Below, piece after piece: positions 7,707 through 14,958 of a stretch of 17,037 nt of DNA. The notes beneath the pieces are model-generated. The model had not been told where the DNA came from. It made no database searches and saw only the letters and a program-made list of their open reading frames with translations. The DNA is from CAYPEK01 sp964409645. Its GTDB lineage: Bacteria > UBP15 > UBA6099. The stretch lies in the NCBI GenBank assembly GCA_964409645.1, contig CAYPEK010000095.1, forward strand, positions 1 to 17,037. Reading direction: 5' to 3'. A program made the translations under genes and the position numbers. Positions within the stretch are counted from its first letter, which is position 1. Each line of letters starts with the position of its first letter.

Positions 7707-7730
7707 TTTCTCCGAAAAAAAACGGAGAAA
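7707..7730 (-). promoter_or_regulatory. Perfect hairpin with U8 loop in the rny leader
   Basis: TTTCTCCG and CGGAGAAA pair perfectly over 8 bp, and the minus-strand transcript carries eight U residues in the loop. The hairpin ends 7 nt before the rny Shine-Dalgarno. There is no U-tract after it, so it is not a standard terminator. It may be a regulatory leader structure. Confidence 0.5.
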
Positions 7731-7792
7731 ACTAATTAAATGATTCGGTTTTGATTTAATGAATGTGGAGAAAGGAGGCTTAATCGTTGCCG

Positions 7793-7813
7793 CGGGAGCC
7801 TGACGGCTGCCCG
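7793..7813 (-). other. GC-rich hairpin just after the recA stop codon
   Basis: CGGGAGCC and GGCT(G)CCCG pair around a 4-nt loop with one bulged base, 11 nt beyond the recA stop. No run of T follows on the minus strand, so it is more likely a 3' stabilising or attenuating structure between recA and rny than a full terminator. Confidence 0.4.
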
Positions 7814-7824
7814 CCGCGCATGGA

Positions 7825-8859
7825 TCAGGCTTTGCCGGACTGCTTCTTTTCCTTTGGCGGTTCGGGCTCTGGGGTCGGTATCAGGCCCAATTTCTGGCGG
7901 ACCTGCGTCCTGATGCCTTCGAAAAGTTCGCTGTTTTCGCGGAATGTTTCGAGCACCCGGTCGCGACCCTGTCCGAGCCGTTCTTCACCATATAGGAACC
8001 ACGAGCCGCGCTGTTCGACCAGTCCTTCGCCGACCGCTAAATCCAGCACGTCGCCGTACGGGCAGATTCCCTGTCCGAAAATAATGTCGAACTCGGCCTT
8101 CCGGAACGGAGGAGCGAATTTGTTTTTAACTACCTTGACTCTGGTTCTGTTGCCGACCATTTCCAAGCCCTTTTTAAGGGTTTCAATCCGTGCAACCTCG
8201 AGCCGGATGGATGCGGCAAATTTAAGTGCGCGGCCGCCCGGGGTGGTCGTCGGATTCCCGAACATCACTCCGATTTTTTCTCTTACCTGATTGATAAATA
8301 CTACACAGGCTTTTGTCCGGTTGATGTTTCCTGTCAGCTTCCTAAGCGCTTGGCTCATCAGCCGCGCCTGAAGGCCCACGTGCGTGTCTCCCATTTCGCC
8401 TTCAAGTTCGGCTTTCGGCACCAGCGCAGCCACCGAGTCGATTACCACCACGTCCACCGCGCCGCTCCTGACCAGCATATCGGTTATCTCGAGTGCTTGC
8501 TCTCCCGTATCCGGTTGTGAGATGAGAAGGTTGTCGATGTCCACACCGAGCCGCTTCGCGTAAAGCGGATCGAGCGCGTTCTCAGCGTCGATGTATGCAC
8601 AGACGCCGCCCTGTTTCTGGCTTCCGGCTACTATATGCAGGGCCAGCGTTGTTTTCCCTGACGCTTCCGCTCCGTATATCTCGGTCACTCGACCCTTGGG
8701 CAGGCCCCCGATTCCTAATGCGCGATCCAGCGAAATGGACCCTGTCGGGATGACTTCCGCTGCCACAATGGGCGAATCGCCAAGCCGCATTATCGTTCCT
8801 TCGCCGTATTGCTTGGATATCTGCTTTAGGACGCCGCTCAAGGCCTTCTCATCGGCCAA
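7825..8859 (-). CDS. recA: Recombinase RecA
   Basis: DNA strand-exchange and SOS co-protease ATPase. The protein has 344 residues from the TTG at 8859, giving the expected ADEKALSGVLKQI N-terminus. AAGGAG lies 8 nt upstream at 8868-8873; a longer open frame from 8883 would start before this site and is rejected. Recognisable parts are the N-terminal polymerisation helix, Walker A, YIDAENALDP, DVVVIDSVAALVPKAE (Walker B), loop 1 with MGDTHVG, VFINQVREKIG, loop 2, and VKVVKNKFAPPF. The C-terminal tail is Pro/Glu/Lys-rich. Walker A reads GAEASGKT instead of the near-universal GPESSGKT. Loop 2 begins GNPTTTPGG where E. coli has GNPETTTGG, so the loop-2 glutamate is Thr. The lysine and threonine needed for ATP binding are intact. 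It lies downstream of cinA with its own promoter. Confidence 0.97.
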   Translation of the reverse strand: MADEKALSGVLKQISKQYGEGTIMRLGDSPIVAAEVIPTGSISLDRALGIGGLPKGRVTEIYGAEASGKTTLALHIVAGSQKQGGVCAYIDAENALDPLYAKRLGVDIDNLLISQPDTGEQALEITDMLVRSGAVDVVVIDSVAALVPKAELEGEMGDTHVGLQARLMSQALRKLTGNINRTKACVVFINQVREKIGVMFGNPTTTPGGRALKFAASIRLEVARIETLKKGLEMVGNRTRVKVVKNKFAPPFRKAEFDIIFGQGICPYGDVLDLAVGEGLVEQRGSWFLYGEERLGQGRDRVLETFRENSELFEGIRTQVRQKLGLIPTPEPEPPKEKKQSGKA

Positions 8860-8907
8860 TGGTCTGTCTCCTTTTATCCACAAATATTAAATTCCGATTT
8901 CGATGAT

Positions 8908-8935
8908 ATTATATATTCTCTAGTTTCTTAATCAA
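8908..8935 (-). promoter_or_regulatory. Candidate sigma70 promoter of recA
   Basis: On the minus strand, TTGATT (8930-8935) and a perfect TATAAT (8908-8913) are separated by 16 bp. Transcription would start roughly 40 nt before the recA Shine-Dalgarno. The 160-bp gap between cinA and recA (8860-9019) is strongly A+T-rich, as promoters here tend to be. Confidence 0.6.
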
Positions 8936-8950
8936 TACTATAACTCAAAT

Positions 8951-8975
8951 AATTTACCTTCTTAATTAGTAAATT
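8951..8975. repeat. Inverted repeat upstream of the recA promoter, possible operator
   Basis: AATTTAC (8951-8957) and GTAAATT (8969-8975) are perfect inverted copies 11 bp apart, just upstream of the predicted -35 of recA. Neither the Gram-positive (GAAC-N4-GTTC) nor the E. coli (CTGT-N8-ACAG) LexA box occurs here. The repeat could bind a regulator or be chance in A+T-rich DNA. Confidence 0.25.
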
Positions 8976-9019
8976 TCTACTCATCAGCTTGTTTTTACGT
9001 GGTTCTCTCTCATTTTCAT

Positions 9020-10249
9020 CTATAATGTTTTTCTCATTAAATCCAAAGCCGCTGCGACTGCAATGTCACGCACATCGTTTCTCCGTCTCATGATTTTGCG
9101 GCTGAGGAATGTGGTTTCTCCGCCTTTTATCGCCAGCCCGATGTAAACCTGTCCGACGTCGCTTTTTTCGTCGCCGCTCGTCGGCCCGGCGTTGCCGGTC
9201 ACCGACACGCCGATATCCGCGCCGAGGCGTTCCATTACTCTCTCCGCCATCGCTTTCGCTGTCTGCTCACTAACCGGACCGAATTGCTCAAGTATCTCCG
9301 CCGGTACGCCCAAAAGTTTTGTTTTCATTTCGTTCGTGTATGTTACGACCGAACCGAGAAAAACCTCCGACGCCCCCGGCACCGCCGTAAAGCGGCCGCC
9401 GAGCATGCCGCCGGTGCAGGACTCCGCGAATGCAGTCTTTAACCCCCGTTTTCTGAGCCGTTCAAACACTACCGATTCAAGGGTGTCGTCGTCTTCGCCG
9501 TAAATGTGTTCGCCGACGAAACCGCGTATCTTTTCGGCGGTCCGGGAGAGCAGGGCGGCGCACTCTTCTTCGTCCGCGCCGCGGGCCGTCAGTCTGAGCT
9601 CAACTTCGAACCGCTGCGGAAGAAACGAAAAAGACGGATTGGAGGCGGTTGTGATTTCGGCCGGAAGCATGTTCTCGACGACCGATTCGCCGACGCCGAA
9701 AACTCGGAGCGATTTAGCTCGGATCGTTCTTTTTTCGGCGCCAGCAAGAGTGCCTTCGATCGCCGAGTCGAGCATTGCCGTCATCTCGCGGGGGACGCCC
9801 GGGAAAATCAAAAAAAGTTTGTTGTTGTAAGCGATTTTTGCGCCGAGAGCAGTCCCGACGGGGTTGGGGATAAGCTCCGCTCCGACTATTGTCCGCGCTT
9901 GTCTGAGAGCGTTTTCCGTGCAGGGAACTCCGATCATTTTGTAGAACTTGTGGACGCGTTCTTCCGCCTCGGGGTTCGATTCGAGCGGCATGCCGAAAAA
10001 CTCCGCCACCGACTCGATTGTCACGTCGTCAACGGTGGGACCGAGGCCGCCCGTCACGATTATCAGGTCGGCGCGAGCGGCCGCCGTGCCGAGGGCAGAC
10101 TTGATGTGCTCCGGCGTGTCGCCGATCGTCGTGCGGTATTTGTTTTCGATGCCGACCGCTCCAAGACGCCGGGAGATGTGCGTTGCATTGGTGTCGTCGA
10201 TGCGCCCCTGAAGTATTTCGTTGCCGATTGTAATTATTTCCGCGATCAT
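9020..10249 (-). CDS. cinA: CinA: competence/damage-inducible protein with NMN deamidase domain
   Basis: Two-domain CinA of 409 residues. The N-terminal MoeA/MoaB-like fold (about 1-165) starts AEIITIGNEILQGRIDDTNA and contains VTGGLGPTVDD; in the family it acts on ADP-ribose or related pyrophosphates. The C-terminal PncC domain (about 250-405) contains FAESCTGGMLGG with the catalytic serine and VSVTGNAGP; it deamidates nicotinamide mononucleotide for NAD salvage. The ATG at 10249 is preferred because GAAGG is 8 nt upstream; another ATG two codons earlier (10255) would leave only 2 nt. The cinA-recA order is a widely conserved pairing. It is transcribed divergently from the HD-domain gene at 10379. 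Confidence 0.95.
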   Translation of the reverse strand: MIAEIITIGNEILQGRIDDTNATHISRRLGAVGIENKYRTTIGDTPEHIKSALGTAAARADLIIVTGGLGPTVDDVTIESVAEFFGMPLESNPEAEERVHKFYKMIGVPCTENALRQARTIVGAELIPNPVGTALGAKIAYNNKLFLIFPGVPREMTAMLDSAIEGTLAGAEKRTIRAKSLRVFGVGESVVENMLPAEITTASNPSFSFLPQRFEVELRLTARGADEEECAALLSRTAEKIRGFVGEHIYGEDDDTLESVVFERLRKRGLKTAFAESCTGGMLGGRFTAVPGASEVFLGSVVTYTNEMKTKLLGVPAEILEQFGPVSEQTAKAMAERVMERLGADIGVSVTGNAGPTSGDEKSDVGQVYIGLAIKGGETTFLSRKIMRRRNDVRDIAVAAALDLMRKTL

Positions 10250-10294
10250 CTGCATTGCCTTCTTTCGTGTCGCGCTGTGCGCGGCTGGTGACTA

Positions 10295-10335
10295 ATTATA
10301 TAATTCGAATTTCCTTAATTTAAAAGCGTTATAAT
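10295..10335. promoter_or_regulatory. Divergent promoter region between cinA and the HD-domain gene
   Basis: A perfect TATAAT lies on the minus strand at 10295-10300 and another on the plus strand at 10330-10335, each facing its gene. The -35 elements are poor on both sides (TTAAAT at 10318-10323 for cinA). A 10-bp perfect palindrome AATTCGAATT (10302-10311) lies between them and could be a shared operator. Confidence 0.4.
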
Positions 10336-10378
10336 AAAACAAGGCATCGAGTCGTAGAGAAAAAGGAAACAGGCCTGA

Positions 10379-11152
10379 ATGGCGTTTAGCGATACAACTC
10401 TTCCTCCATTGCGTGACTCCGCGGCACGGAGAGGCCGCGAGATCGCGCTGGGTCTTCTTACCGAGATAGGCGCGCCTGAGTTTTATGTCGAACAGATTCA
10501 GTGGGTCGGGAGGAGCCGGGAACGGCTCGAAGAGTCCGAAGAAGTTGCCGAATGCCTGAATCAGCTTTCGGGTGTTTATGAAAATCTCGGGCACGGCGCC
10601 GGTCACAGCGTGAAGGTTGCGGTGGATGCCGGAGCGGTGGCGTTTATCGAGAGCGGCGTGCTTGGGTTCAGCGGGCCGAGGACGGACCGTTGCGTCAGGC
10701 TTGCGCACATTGCGGCGCTGCTTCACGACATCAGGCGTAAGGAAAAGAACCACGCGGAGGCGGGCGCGATTGCGGCGGAACCGATCCTGCGCGAACTCGG
10801 CATGGCGGACTCGGACCGCGAAGCGGTTCTGCTCGCGATTCGCAACCACGAGGCGTTTCGCCCGGCGACTCCGGCGGTATCACCCGAAGCGCAGATTGTA
10901 AGCGATTCACTTTACGACGCCGACAAATTCCGATGGGGGCCTGACAATTTCACGGAAACGCTCTGGTTCATGTTAGAATCGGCGGGGATACCCGTCGAGG
11001 CGATGGTAAAGAGTTATCCCGAGAAAATTAAAGGTATAGAGGCGATAAGCGGCACATTCAGATCGGCGACGGGCAGGCGTTACGGGCCGGATTTCATTCG
11101 TCGAGGTTTGCTGATCGGCGAAAGACTGATCGCCGCGCTATCCGGCTTGTGA
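10379..11152 (+). CDS. HD-domain phosphohydrolase of unknown substrate
   Basis: A 257-residue soluble protein, the only plus-strand gene in the window. The metal-binding HD pattern is present: H76 (GHGAGHSVKV), H116-D117 (IAALLHDIRR), a further H125 (KNHAEAGA), N156-H157 (AIRNHEAF), and D180 or D182 (SLYDADKFRWG). This resembles HD hydrolases that act on nucleotides or other phosphoesters. There is no signal peptide, membrane segment or attached sensor or synthetase domain, so (p)ppGpp or c-di-GMP activity cannot be asserted. The ATG at 10379 has AGG 5 nt upstream, a modest site. The stop lies 4 bp from the end of the convergent DUF6125-like gene, leaving no room for a separate terminator. 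Confidence 0.82.
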   Translation: MAFSDTTLPPLRDSAARRGREIALGLLTEIGAPEFYVEQIQWVGRSRERLEESEEVAECLNQLSGVYENLGHGAGHSVKVAVDAGAVAFIESGVLGFSGPRTDRCVRLAHIAALLHDIRRKEKNHAEAGAIAAEPILRELGMADSDREAVLLAIRNHEAFRPATPAVSPEAQIVSDSLYDADKFRWGPDNFTETLWFMLESAGIPVEAMVKSYPEKIKGIEAISGTFRSATGRRYGPDFIRRGLLIGERLIAALSGL

Positions 11153-11156
11153 GCTG

Positions 11157-11645
11157 TTATTCGTCTCTGAATTCCATCACGCAGCAATCGCCGCCATCGC
11201 AGAGCATCGATTTCAACTCAAATGAATTTCCTGCTTTGAACTCGCGTTGCCAAACCGGATATTCTGTTCCGCAGATCGTTTTTCCGACCTTGCCCGCCAG
11301 ATGCTCTCGGTTCGATTTTTTCATCAGCTCGAACCACGGACAACGCCTGAAAATCAGTCTCAAAGACTTGTCATTTTCTATAACAATTTCTGCTTCCGCC
11401 TCGTCGAGTTCCGCTTTCGCTTTGAGCGCCTTCGAGAGGGCGGCGATTCCGGCCTCTTCGATTCCCAGCAGACCGCGCAACGTGCGCGCCTGAATTTTCG
11501 GCACAATCTCCCACACGCGCCGGTCTATTTCGAGCGCTCGCTCGAAACCGTCTTCTTCTTCGATTTTCATAAACCAGAGGCCGTCGATTGATTCGTAGCA
11601 TCTCTTGAAGAATTTAGCGCGTATCGAGTCGTTAACGGTTGGCAT
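11157..11645 (-). CDS. DUF6125-like small cysteine-containing protein
   Basis: A 162-residue soluble protein. The first half has a helical core (ALEIDRRVWEIVPKIQ then RTLRGLLGI), and the second half has conserved-looking cysteines: C102 in RCPWFELMKKSN, C125 in TICGTEYPVW, and C149, C154 and C155 in SMLCDGGDCCVMEFR. This arrangement fits DUF6125 and the related family named for L-2-amino-thiazoline-4-carboxylate hydrolase; I place it by pattern memory, not by a search. The cysteines could bind a metal or Fe-S cluster, or act in thiol chemistry. The start at 11645 is supported by GGAGG 6 nt upstream. It is the last gene of a cluster, 20 bp after a radical SAM gene, suggesting a linked function. 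Confidence 0.7.
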   Translation of the reverse strand: MPTVNDSIRAKFFKRCYESIDGLWFMKIEEEDGFERALEIDRRVWEIVPKIQARTLRGLLGIEEAGIAALSKALKAKAELDEAEAEIVIENDKSLRLIFRRCPWFELMKKSNREHLAGKVGKTICGTEYPVWQREFKAGNSFELKSMLCDGGDCCVMEFRDE

Positions 11646-11665
11646 TAAGCACCTCCATAAATGGC

Positions 11666-13165
11666 TCAGGCATGCCGTTTGCCGGCGGCGTATCTGAAAA
11701 AATGACGTGCGTAAAGTTTCATGTAAAGGATAAATCTCGGGTCGCGGAGCCGGATGAGATTGAGCAGTTCGAGCAGCCGCACGGCGATTTTAGGAATGCG
11801 CGCCGCCAGCTTGAGTCCTCGCGGGCTGAGCATCCTGAGCGTCCATCCGCGTGGCAATAACGGCAGCAGCCGCAACAGATTTCCATACGCTTTGATTTTC
11901 CATTCCGGCACCGGGCTGCCGACGACCGCGACATGGAAGTAATCGCCCGCCTCGCCGTTCCTGATCGCCTCGTAGCTTTCCGGCGAGATCATGCCGCGCT
12001 CAACCGCCTGACTTGTGATTACCGTGCCGGGAAAAAGCGTGAGATTGAACACCTTGATGCGGTGGATCATTTTGTATTTCGAATAGAAGCGGACCGCGAG
12101 TTCGTAGTCTGCCTCTGTTTCTCCGGGCAGATAGAAAATGTTGTCGAGATCGTAGGGCAAGCGTGCCGAATCGCAATCTGACAAAGCGCGGTCGATGCGG
12201 TTGTTCGTCTCCACGCGTTTGAGCGTCTTTATACGGACGTCTTCGTTCAGGGTCTGTATCCCGAACTCGACCATGTAGCAGCCCGCTTCGCGCAGCATCT
12301 TAGCGTAGTCGGCGTCGAAGAAATTCAGATGCGCGAAACACCAGAACGGGACTCCGATCTCCTTTTTATAGCGACGGCAAAACGCTTCCGTCCATTTGCG
12401 GTCGCCCGGAAAAACAGGGCTGCAGAAAAATGCTTCCGCAAAGTGATACTTCGCTTTCATGCGGCTGAGTTCTTCCATCAGGTTGCCGACGCTGCGCACT
12501 CGCAAATATTTTTTGATGTCGTACAATTCTTTTACCTTGTGCTCGCAGCAGTAGGTGCAGTTGAACGGGCATCCGCGGGAGGTGAGAGTCATATAGTCGT
12601 CCCGCATGCTCATTGAATGTTCGAAGAGGGTTTTGTCCGGGAACGGCATCGAATCCATGTCTTCGACGATCGGCGCGGGATGGTTGCAGTCCACTTCGTC
12701 GTTGATGCGATATATGATACCGGGAATGTCTTCGGGCGAGTGGCCTTGGCCGAGCCGCTCTATGATCTCAACGATCGTCGAGTCTGCTTCTCCGCGTACG
12801 GCGTAATCGATTGCGGCACTTCCGAGCGCGGTTTCCGGCGCGAGCGTTGCGTGGATACCGCCGAGAAGGATCGGTACGTCTCTTATCTTTTTAAATTCCT
12901 CCGCTATGCCGAAGCACCATTTGAGCGTTGTTGTGTAGGCGGTGAAGCAGACGACATCCGGATGCCAGCTTTTAAACTTCTCTATCACCGAGCCGGTCAT
13001 CGAAAAAAACTTTTCGAGTTTCGGAATGTAGAAAATGTTGTCGTTCTGTCCGAAAAGGCCGATATCGACAGCGAGAGAAGTTTCGTGGCCGGCTTCTTTG
13101 AGGTATGCCGAGAGATACTCGATACCGAGATGTTCGCGCCCAAGATGTACGAAAAGCGTCTTCAT
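11666..13165 (-). CDS. B12-binding-type radical SAM protein (second of pair)
   Basis: A 499-residue enzyme of the cobalamin-binding radical SAM superfamily. The N-terminal Rossmann-like B12-binding region (about 1-160) contains LGIEYLSAYLKEAGHE, WHPDVVCFTAYT, ILLGGIHATLAPE and YAVRGEAD. The radical SAM barrel follows, with the 4Fe-4S motif CPFNCTYC (C199, C203, C206). Its C-terminal 80 or so residues are rich in basic amphipathic helices (for example LLRLLPLLPRGW) that may lie on the membrane. The usual DxHxxG cobalamin ligand motif is absent. The acidic DDxF-like motif after the Fe-S site is replaced by FFCSPVFPGD. The start at 13165 has no good Shine-Dalgarno, but it is 20 bp after the stop of the preceding radical SAM gene and probably coupled. 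The substrate is unknown. Confidence 0.88.
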   Translation of the reverse strand: MKTLFVHLGREHLGIEYLSAYLKEAGHETSLAVDIGLFGQNDNIFYIPKLEKFFSMTGSVIEKFKSWHPDVVCFTAYTTTLKWCFGIAEEFKKIRDVPILLGGIHATLAPETALGSAAIDYAVRGEADSTIVEIIERLGQGHSPEDIPGIIYRINDEVDCNHPAPIVEDMDSMPFPDKTLFEHSMSMRDDYMTLTSRGCPFNCTYCCEHKVKELYDIKKYLRVRSVGNLMEELSRMKAKYHFAEAFFCSPVFPGDRKWTEAFCRRYKKEIGVPFWCFAHLNFFDADYAKMLREAGCYMVEFGIQTLNEDVRIKTLKRVETNNRIDRALSDCDSARLPYDLDNIFYLPGETEADYELAVRFYSKYKMIHRIKVFNLTLFPGTVITSQAVERGMISPESYEAIRNGEAGDYFHVAVVGSPVPEWKIKAYGNLLRLLPLLPRGWTLRMLSPRGLKLAARIPKIAVRLLELLNLIRLRDPRFILYMKLYARHFFRYAAGKRHA

Positions 13166-13185
13166 CCGGTGAGAGGCCGATCCTT

Positions 13186-14706
13186 TTAAGACTTATTCTT
13201 CAGTCTCGCCAAAAAACTTTTCAGAGAGTTGCGGCGGCGGCTGTCAGGATTCTCATTATACACGAAGAACCGACGGCCTTTCTTTGCCCAGTCCTCCGAG
13301 CGGGTTTCCTGATCGAAAATCATGTCCACGAGAGCGTTGAATTTCCGCTTGAATTCGGTGAGTGAAGCCACCGCACACACCGCCCGCAAAAGTAACGCGG
13401 GTTTCGTGTAGAACCTCAGATATGCCCATTTTGTCAAGTGGTCGATTTCGTCGTTTGACAACTCGGTCCACGGACGCGGGCGTTGCTGCTCCTCGCATTT
13501 TCCGGTTATGTAGTCTTTCCAGTAATCAGCGCCGGTGTCTCGGACGAGGTCGCTCCACATACCGGTGCAGGGTTTCGCCGTGAGTTTGGAAAACTGGGCG
13601 TAATGCAGGCCGAGACCGGACGCGAAAGCGACCATTTTTCTTGCCGAAGTTTGCGTTTCGCCGGGTACTCCGATGAGGAAAAAACCGAGTGATTTTATTC
13701 CCGTCTCGCGGGTTGCCTGTATCGTTTCCTTAACCTTCGCGGTTGTAATGCCCTTGTTTAGACGGTCGAGAACTGCCTGATCGCCGGATTCAATTCCATA
13801 GTAGATACGCCGGCATCCGGCCTTGTGCATCTTCTTAAGCAGCGTCTCATCGACCGAATCAATTCTCGCTCTGCAAGCCCAGATCACATCGAGGTTTCGC
13901 TCGATTATGCCGTCGCAGATATCTTCCGCGCGTTTTCTGAGGATCGGGAATTCGTAGTCGAAGATGTCGATCTCTCTTACACCGTATTTAGTCACGCATT
14001 CTTCGATCTCGTTGACAACTGTCTTCGCGCTTCTCGGTGCATATTTTGTACGGCCCGCTTCGCAGAAAATGCATTCCTTGGGACAGCCAAGGCTTGTAAC
14101 CATGACTGTGAAATTTCTGCGCTCGGTCGGAAATTCGGCGTAAAGCTCGTTTGGAAGAAGGTGCCGCGCCGGGTTAGGGTACTCGTCGAAATTCTCCTCA
14201 TCCGGGTGTGGCGGATTGACAATAATGTCGCTGTTCTTCTTGTACACGAGGCCGGGGACTTCATCGAATTTCATGCCGCCGCCGAGCTGTTCCAGAAGCG
14301 CCGGAAACATGTACAGCGCCTGTTTGTGGCAGCCGTAATCCACTACATCGTTCATCAGCGATTCCTTAGGGTAAACGCGAAGATTGTAGCCACCGATCAC
14401 CACCGGCACGCGCAGTTCGGATTTCAAATAGCGCGCCCATTCGAGTGTTTCCCTGAACATATAGGTTGTCATCATGAAACCGAGAATGTCGGGTTTGAAA
14501 TCCTTGAGTATGTCGCGGGTCTGCCTCATGTCGAGACCGAGAGTGCGCGCGTCGATTATGCATGCCTCGTGTCCGGCGCGCTCTGCGATGGCGGCCACCC
14601 ACGCAAGGCTGAGCGGCGGGAACAAACCGAAATACTTCTGTACGATCCGGATGTTTTCCTCGTGCAGCTTATATGAAAAAGGATTGAAGACTAAACCGAC
14701 TTTCAT
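13186..14706 (-). CDS. B12-binding-type radical SAM protein (first of pair)
   Basis: A 506-residue relative of the downstream enzyme. The N-terminal B12-binding-like domain (about 1-145) has PPLSLAWVAAIAERAGHE, FKPDILGFMMTTY and PVVIGGYNLRVYP. The radical SAM domain has CPKECIFC (C208, C212, C215), IYYGIESGDQ and FFLIGVPGET, typical of the MiaB/BchE-type barrel. A C-terminal extension from about residue 400 has no recognised domain. The usual DxHxxG cobalamin-binding histidine motif is not seen, so base-off cobalamin binding is uncertain. The start at 14706 lacks a clear Shine-Dalgarno. Upstream are a candidate promoter (14893-14921) and the 44-bp palindrome array, which would lie in the 5' untranslated RNA. 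The substrate is unknown. Confidence 0.88.
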   Translation of the reverse strand: MKVGLVFNPFSYKLHEENIRIVQKYFGLFPPLSLAWVAAIAERAGHEACIIDARTLGLDMRQTRDILKDFKPDILGFMMTTYMFRETLEWARYLKSELRVPVVIGGYNLRVYPKESLMNDVVDYGCHKQALYMFPALLEQLGGGMKFDEVPGLVYKKNSDIIVNPPHPDEENFDEYPNPARHLLPNELYAEFPTERRNFTVMVTSLGCPKECIFCEAGRTKYAPRSAKTVVNEIEECVTKYGVREIDIFDYEFPILRKRAEDICDGIIERNLDVIWACRARIDSVDETLLKKMHKAGCRRIYYGIESGDQAVLDRLNKGITTAKVKETIQATRETGIKSLGFFLIGVPGETQTSARKMVAFASGLGLHYAQFSKLTAKPCTGMWSDLVRDTGADYWKDYITGKCEEQQRPRPWTELSNDEIDHLTKWAYLRFYTKPALLLRAVCAVASLTEFKRKFNALVDMIFDQETRSEDWAKKGRRFFVYNENPDSRRRNSLKSFLARLKNKS

Positions 14707-14736
14707 GTTACTAAAGGTCTGTTTCCTTATTATTCA

Positions 14737-14849
14737 TAGGGGCACGTGCAACGTGCCCCTACGTCCCGTATTGAAATTTGTAGGCGCGCGTGCAACGTGT
14801 CCCTGCATACCTTATTGAAATCCGTAGGGGCGCGTTGCACGCGCCCAAA
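14737..14849. repeat. Three palindromic repeats with an exact 44-bp period
   Basis: Each unit is a 25-bp palindrome followed by a 19-bp spacer, starting at 14737, 14781 and 14825. Copy 1 has perfect 11-bp arms (TAGGGGCACGT and ACGTGCCCCTA) around GCA. Copy 2 is degenerate. Copy 3 has 8-bp arms (GGGCGCGT and ACGCGCCC) around TGC, and its outer bases no longer pair. The two spacers between copies share the core TATTGAAAT or TTATTGAAAT. It resembles dispersed REP-like G-rich palindromes found between genes in many bacteria. It is not a CRISPR. Confidence 0.75.
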
Positions 14850-14892
14850 GGTTGATCTATATGCCTCGATAAACCTGTGAACTACCGCATAA

Positions 14893-14921
14893 ATTCTAAC
14901 TTTAGAAGAAGTGTTTTACAA
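14893..14921 (-). promoter_or_regulatory. Candidate promoter of the radical SAM cluster
   Basis: On the minus strand, TTGTAA (14916-14921) and TAGAAT (14893-14898) are 17 bp apart, with 4/6 and 5/6 matches to consensus. It would transcribe through the three palindromes before reaching the ATG at 14706. The rest of the 252-bp gap (14707-14958) holds nothing else I can recognise, and no clear terminator for the upstream ATPase gene. Confidence 0.4.
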
Positions 14922-14958
14922 ATGAATGTTGGCGTAGAAGGTGTGCGTTGCCGCCGGG

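Noticed and set aside
7707..7730. Terminator between recA and rny
   Set aside because: The U run is in the loop of the hairpin, not after the stem, so it does not fit intrinsic termination.
9506..10291. Plus-strand open frame of 261 codons antisense to cinA
   Set aside because: It lies opposite a complete, unambiguous CinA and runs into the promoter gap; its composition is rich in Arg, Asp and Phe, typical of an antisense shadow.
10292..10849. Minus-strand frame of 185 codons opposite the HD-domain gene, in line with cinA
   Set aside because: The plus-strand frame carries the HD metal-binding residues in order; the minus-strand product matches nothing I recognise and has no ribosome site.
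13825..14676. Long plus-strand open frame of 283 codons antisense to the first radical SAM gene
   Set aside because: The minus-strand frame has a full recognisable protein family with CxxxCxxC; the plus-strand translation has no recognisable domain and is a shadow produced by codon bias.
14737..14849. CRISPR array
   Set aside because: Regular spacing first suggests it, but the repeats are palindromic and decay differently, the 19-bp spacers resemble each other, there are only three units and no cas gene is nearby.
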